NCBI GenBank assembly: GCA_036782715.1
Contig: DAIPYN010000006.1
Coordinates: 16,514-80,513, forward strand
Length of the DNA: 64,000 nucleotides
Reading direction: 5' to 3'
Origin: UBA3478 sp036782715
GTDB lineage: Bacteria > Bacteroidota > Bacteroidia > Flavobacteriales > Flavobacteriaceae
In this document: in pieces, positions 61,128-64,000 of the stretch
Position numbering within the stretch: position 1 is the stretch's first letter
Layout of the letters: every line of letters begins with the position of its first letter
Position numbers and translations under genes: made by a program
Notes under the pieces: generated by a model
What the model was told of the DNA's origin: nothing
The model's input: the letters and a program-made list of their open reading frames with translations, nothing else
The model's database searches: none

Positions 61128-62402
61128 ATGAGTGCACAACACCAATTCGCCACTAGCGCTTTAACCGCAGGGCACAATCTCAATCAGCATGGTAAAACAG
61201 TAGCCGTGCCCATTTACCAAACCACGGCTTATCGATTTGATTCTTCAGATCATGCTGCCGCATTGTTCAACCTGAGTGAAGCAGGTAATATTTACACTCG
61301 CCTCACAAACCCTACCAATGCAATTCTAGAGGAACGTCTTGCGACTCTTGAAGGAGGAATTGGAGCTGTAGTAACTGCTTCGGGAACCTCTGCCGTTGCA
61401 ACTACCCTTCAAGTTTTATTGAAGCAGGGCGACCACATCGTAGCGTCAAACAGCGTCTATGGGGGTACTTACAATTTACTAGCGGTAACCTTGCCTAGGT
61501 TAGGGATTACTACCACTTTTGTTGACCCATCAGAGATTCAAAACTTTGAAGAGGCCGTAACAGAGAATACGCGTGCTGTTTTTCTCGAATCGATTGGAAA
61601 TCCAAAGTTGGATATCCTTGACATCGAGGCCATCTCATCGGTGGCTAAAAGACACCAAATCCCTCTAATAGTTGATAATACGGTTCCTACCCCTGCATTA
61701 TTAAACCCAATCAAATACGGAGCGAACATTGTAATTCATTCTCTCACTAAGTATATCAATGGTAATGGTACTGCATTGGGTGGGGTGATCATTGACGCTG
61801 GAACTTTTGACTGGTCTAGTGGGAAATTTGATGAGTTTACCACTCCTTCACCCGGATACCACGGTCTAGTTTATCACGATGCTTTAGGAGCCGCAGCATT
61901 TATTGCTAAGGTGCGAATTGAAGGGCTAAGAGATTTCGGAGCAGCGCTCAGCCCGCTAAACGCATTTCAAATCATTCAAGGATTAGAAACGCTAGATATA
62001 AGAATCAAAAAACACAGCGAGAACGCTTTAGCACTTGCTGAATGGCTGGCTAGACGACCCGAGGTTAGATGGGTGAATTACCCAGGCCACAAAAACTCTA
62101 GAGAGCAAATCTTAGCTGAGAAATACCTTCAAAAAGGAGCTAGTGGTATAGTTACTTTCGGATTGAAGGGAGGTTTCGAGGCAGCCAAAAAGGTCGCAGA
62201 TGCAACGTTAATCTTTAAGATTGCAGCTAATTTCGGAGATTCAAAATCGATCATTGTGCATCCTGCTTCTACTACTCACCAGCAGTTAACTGACAAGCAG
62301 CAAGAAACCACTGGGGTCACACCAGAACTTATTCGCCTATCAGTAGGCCTAGAAGATCTAGAAGACTTAAAAACAGATTTAGAACAAGCCTTTCTAGCTT
62401 AA
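61128..62402 (+). CDS. metY: O-acetylhomoserine sulfhydrylase
   Basis: A PLP enzyme that makes homocysteine (or methionine) from O-acetylhomoserine and sulfide (or methanethiol). The 424-residue protein has the Cys/Met metabolism fold: ATSALTAGHNLNQHGKTVAV, IYTRLTNPTNAILEERLA, ASGTSAVATTLQVLL, and the PLP lysine K208 in HSLTKYINGNG. The length fits the MetY branch rather than shorter cystathionine gamma-synthases. It lies behind the SAM-I riboswitch and 16 bases before a metX-like gene, which would supply its substrate. Confidence 0.94.
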   Translation: MSAQHQFATSALTAGHNLNQHGKTVAVPIYQTTAYRFDSSDHAAALFNLSEAGNIYTRLTNPTNAILEERLATLEGGIGAVVTASGTSAVATTLQVLLKQGDHIVASNSVYGGTYNLLAVTLPRLGITTTFVDPSEIQNFEEAVTENTRAVFLESIGNPKLDILDIEAISSVAKRHQIPLIVDNTVPTPALLNPIKYGANIVIHSLTKYINGNGTALGGVIIDAGTFDWSSGKFDEFTTPSPGYHGLVYHDALGAAAFIAKVRIEGLRDFGAALSPLNAFQIIQGLETLDIRIKKHSENALALAEWLARRPEVRWVNYPGHKNSREQILAEKYLQKGASGIVTFGLKGGFEAAKKVADATLIFKIAANFGDSKSIIVHPASTTHQQLTDKQQETTGVTPELIRLSVGLEDLEDLKTDLEQAFLA

Positions 62403-62418
62403 ACAAGTTTATTAGTGT

Positions 62419-63396
62419 ATGTTACGCTCGATTGAGATTAGTGATTTCGAAACAGTAAGTAAAAGGGTTCTTAATCCTTTTCCACTGAGTTATGAAGTTT
62501 TCGGCAGGCCTCTAGGGTCAGCGCCGCTAATTTTGGTCGGCCACGCGCTTACTGCCAACTCTAGTCTGACCGGAGACAAGGGTTGGTGGGGGCCCATCGT
62601 GGGTTCAGCTAAGGCTATTGATACAGACCGAGCTACCGTACTGTGTTTTAATATACCCGGTAATGGATATGACGGATTTTTCTTTGACGGGGATATCCAA
62701 TTAACCGCAACAGACATCGCACGTATCTTTATTACCGGTTTAGAAAGCTTATCTATTTCAGAAGTAGCCCTTTTTGTAGCTGGATCTGTCGGCGGTGGAA
62801 TTGCCTGGAGTATGGTAGCGCAAAATCGTATCCACTTTAAGCGTTTTGTTCCTATCGCAACTGACTGGAAATCGACCGATTGGATCATTGCCCATTGTCA
62901 CATTCAGGAGCGTCTTTTAGAAGAAGAAACCGAGTGGGGTCTCAAACTTGCTCGTCAACATGCCATGCTTACCTACCGTACGCCGCAATCTTTCGATTCG
63001 CGATTTCAACGTGAAAGAAAAAGCTCGAATTATGCGGTAGAGTCTTGGCTTGATTATCACGGAGATGCCCTTACCTCTCGCTTTCATGCTAGAGCCTATC
63101 GACATCTGAATCAAATTCTAAGACAGATTGACGCCGTACCTGAAGATCAAACCTTTGAATCTGTTTTTGCTCCAGTGAAAACTGAATTCTATGTGGTCAG
63201 CATTACTTCTGACTTACTTTTCATTCCTACAGAAGACGATAAAACCGTTAATTCACTTCGATCTCTTGGAAAACCTACCGATCACTTTAAAATTTACTCT
63301 CTTCATGGCCATGACGCCTTTCTTATTGAACACGATCAAGTGGCAGCAGTAATCAAGGGTATCTGGAGTCAAGCTAAAGAGCTGAGAGAGGCTTAG
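62419..63396 (+). CDS. Homoserine O-acetyltransferase-like protein
   Basis: A 325-residue alpha/beta hydrolase of the MetX family, which acetylates (or succinylates) homoserine. The nucleophile is S123 in VAGSVGGGIAWSM, the acidic residue is in SDLLFIPTED, and the His is in LHGHDAFLIEH, the family's typical end. It is somewhat shorter than standard MetX and has the loop VGHALTANSSLTG instead of a longer form. With metY under the same riboswitch it completes a homoserine-to-homocysteine route. Confidence 0.88.
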   Translation: MLRSIEISDFETVSKRVLNPFPLSYEVFGRPLGSAPLILVGHALTANSSLTGDKGWWGPIVGSAKAIDTDRATVLCFNIPGNGYDGFFFDGDIQLTATDIARIFITGLESLSISEVALFVAGSVGGGIAWSMVAQNRIHFKRFVPIATDWKSTDWIIAHCHIQERLLEEETEWGLKLARQHAMLTYRTPQSFDSRFQRERKSSNYAVESWLDYHGDALTSRFHARAYRHLNQILRQIDAVPEDQTFESVFAPVKTEFYVVSITSDLLFIPTEDDKTVNSLRSLGKPTDHFKIYSLHGHDAFLIEHDQVAAVIKGIWSQAKELREA

Positions 63397-63420
63397 TAGT
63401 TGGTAAAACACCTTGAAACA

Positions 63421-63450
63421 AAAAAAGCCAAAACAAAGTTCTGGCTTTTC
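63421..63450. terminator. Bidirectional terminator between metX and tRNA-Leu
   Basis: AAAAGCCA and TGGCTTTT are 8-bp inverted arms flanked by A and T runs, so the hairpin can end transcripts from both sides. Confidence 0.75.
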
Positions 63451-63457
63451 TCATTTG

Positions 63458-63542
63458 TACTCGAGGCGGGACTTGAACCCGCACGACCGTAATGGTCATT
63501 GGATTTTAAGTCCAACGTGTCTACCAATTCCACCACTCGAGC
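63458..63542 (-). tRNA. tRNA-Leu (anticodon TAA)
   Basis: An 85-base class II tRNA with a long variable arm. The acceptor GCTCGAG pairs with CTCGAGT (one G-T pair), the anticodon loop CTTAAAA is held by TTGGA/TCCAA (anticodon TAA), and the T-arm contains GTTCAAGTC. CCA is not encoded. It lies downstream of tRNA-Gly on the same strand. Confidence 0.95.
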
Positions 63543-63546
63543 CTTC

Positions 63547-63562
63547 GTTAGACGAGTCTAAC
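63547..63562. repeat. Palindrome between the two tRNA genes
   Basis: GTTAGAC and GTCTAAC are 7-bp inverted arms separated by two bases, 4 bases upstream of tRNA-Leu on its strand. It may be a processing signal in the tRNA precursor. Confidence 0.4.
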
Positions 63563-63567
63563 TGTTT

Positions 63568-63594
63568 CAAAAAAAAAGCTGCGTTGTTCGCAGC
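63568..63594 (-). terminator. Terminator-like hairpin after tRNA-Gly
   Basis: On the minus strand GCTGCG-AACAA-CGCAGC is followed by nine T. It lies between tRNA-Gly and tRNA-Leu, and no promoter is visible before tRNA-Leu, so read-through must occur if tRNA-Leu shares the promoter. Confidence 0.7.
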
Positions 63595-63600
63595 ATTTTG

Positions 63601-63673
63601 AGCGAAAAACGGGGTTCGAACCCGCGACCTCAACCTTGGCAAGGTTGCGCTCTACCAGCTGAGCTATTTTCGC
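63601..63673 (-). tRNA. tRNA-Gly (anticodon GCC)
   Basis: The 73-base tRNA has acceptor GCGAAAA/TTTTCGC (approximately, with a discriminator T), D-arm AGCTCAGCTGGTAGAGC, anticodon stem CAACC/GGTTG with loop TTGCCAA (anticodon GCC), and T-arm GCGGGTTCGAACCCCGT. CCA is not encoded. It is the first gene after the tRNA promoter on the minus strand. Confidence 0.95.
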
Positions 63674-63711
63674 ATGATGTTAAGAACATATCCTAGACTA
63701 TCTAGGGGATG

Positions 63712-63740
63712 CAAATTTAGAATATTTCTTCAAATTCAAA
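63712..63740 (-). promoter_or_regulatory. Promoter of the tRNA-Gly/tRNA-Leu unit
   Basis: On the minus strand TTTG (63740-63737) and TAAATTTG (63719-63712) are 17 bases apart, a full consensus match. A CCTAGA-CTA-TCTAGG hairpin (63692-63706) lies in the leader before tRNA-Gly. Confidence 0.7.
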
Positions 63741-63767
63741 ACATTCTCTTGTCAAAAAAAAGACGTC

Positions 63768-64000
63768 TTACAGCTTTCCTAATCGTTTTTTGATCGATTC
63801 TAGGGTAACCAAAGCTTCTACAGGGGTTAAGGAGTTTACATCCATATCCATCAATTCTTCTTTGATTTCTAGTAAAACGGGGTCGTCTAATTGGATAAAA
63901 CTCAATTGCATTTCTCCGGAGTTACTGGTTAGGTTGGCCTGTTTTTCTTGACGATCTCCACTTTTTTCTAGGTTCTTCAGAACCTTTTGAGCTTGCTGTA
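63768..64000 (-). CDS. mutS: DNA mismatch repair protein MutS, C-terminal end (partial)
   Basis: The minus-strand frame, open to the window edge, ends in DMDVNSLTPVEALVTLESIKKRLG, close to the end of MutS (LDVNSLTPVEAL..L..IK). Only about 77 residues are inside the window, so the ATPase domain is not visible. Upstream of it the sequence is a Glu/Lys-rich linker and LSFIQLDDPVL, as in MutS. The gene's start is beyond 64000. Confidence 0.9.
   Translation of the reverse strand, partial: QQAQKVLKNLEKSGDRQEKQANLTSNSGEMQLSFIQLDDPVLLEIKEELMDMDVNSLTPVEALVTLESIKKRLGKL

Noticed and set aside
63413..63601. 62-residue + strand frame
   Set aside because: It runs through a terminator, tRNA-Leu and the tRNA spacer, so it is not a gene.

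Overview
The window is chromosomal DNA of a Bacteroidota member, most likely Flavobacteriales and probably a marine Cryomorphaceae/Schleiferiaceae-type lineage (the family is inference). The evidence is: a sprA (type IX secretion translocon) gene next to ruvA; a DUF2723 membrane protein; alternative complex III feeding an aa3-type oxidase; a split cox3 cluster; and promoters with the Bacteroidota -7 element TAnnTTTG. Gene density is high, most genes are on the + strand, and no insertion sequence, phage or CRISPR is visible.

Layout. 1-3.7 kb: tail of a probable metallophosphoesterase, a thioredoxin-fold protein without its CxxC, and a large DUF2723 membrane protein. 3.7-8.8 kb: tRNA-Gln, rimP-nusA-infB and a SPOR-domain protein. 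8.8-20.4 kb: the respiratory operon actABCDEF-coxBA (quinol to cytochrome c to oxygen). 20.4-24.1 kb: ruvB, queG and a sodium:solute symporter. 24.2-35.4 kb: maeB, ruvA, sprA, gcvH, a VanZ-like protein and a TonB-type transducer. 35.4-40.5 kb: the second half of the oxidase genes (ctaB, two cox3, a subunit IV-like gene, SCO1, DUF420 and two small helpers).

40.5-50.4 kb is the accessory region and the most interesting part. One co-directional block carries a small HTH regulator with a dyad upstream, a 49-aa small protein behind a good promoter, an exported protein of unknown family, a protein with both Asp-rich motifs of class I isoprenoid synthases, a membrane M50 (site-2 type) protease, a 47-aa peptide with a double-glycine leader, a 28-aa one-helix peptide, a free-standing C39 peptidase with Gln/Cys/His/Asp intact, and then a MacB-type ATPase, two permeases, an HlyD/MacA-type adaptor and a TolC-type channel. 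I read this as a ribosomal peptide production, maturation and export system of a combination I do not recognise. The peptide's function, and any part played by the isoprenoid-synthase-like protein, are inference.

50.4-64 kb returns to housekeeping genes: tsaB; a minus-strand run of nfu, a DUF255 protein and mscS; fabD; a divergent Nramp-like transporter lacking the usual metal ligands; an anchored alpha/beta hydrolase; ppc; a SAM-I riboswitch followed by metY and a metX-like gene; tRNA-Leu and tRNA-Gly on the minus strand; and the 3' end of mutS.
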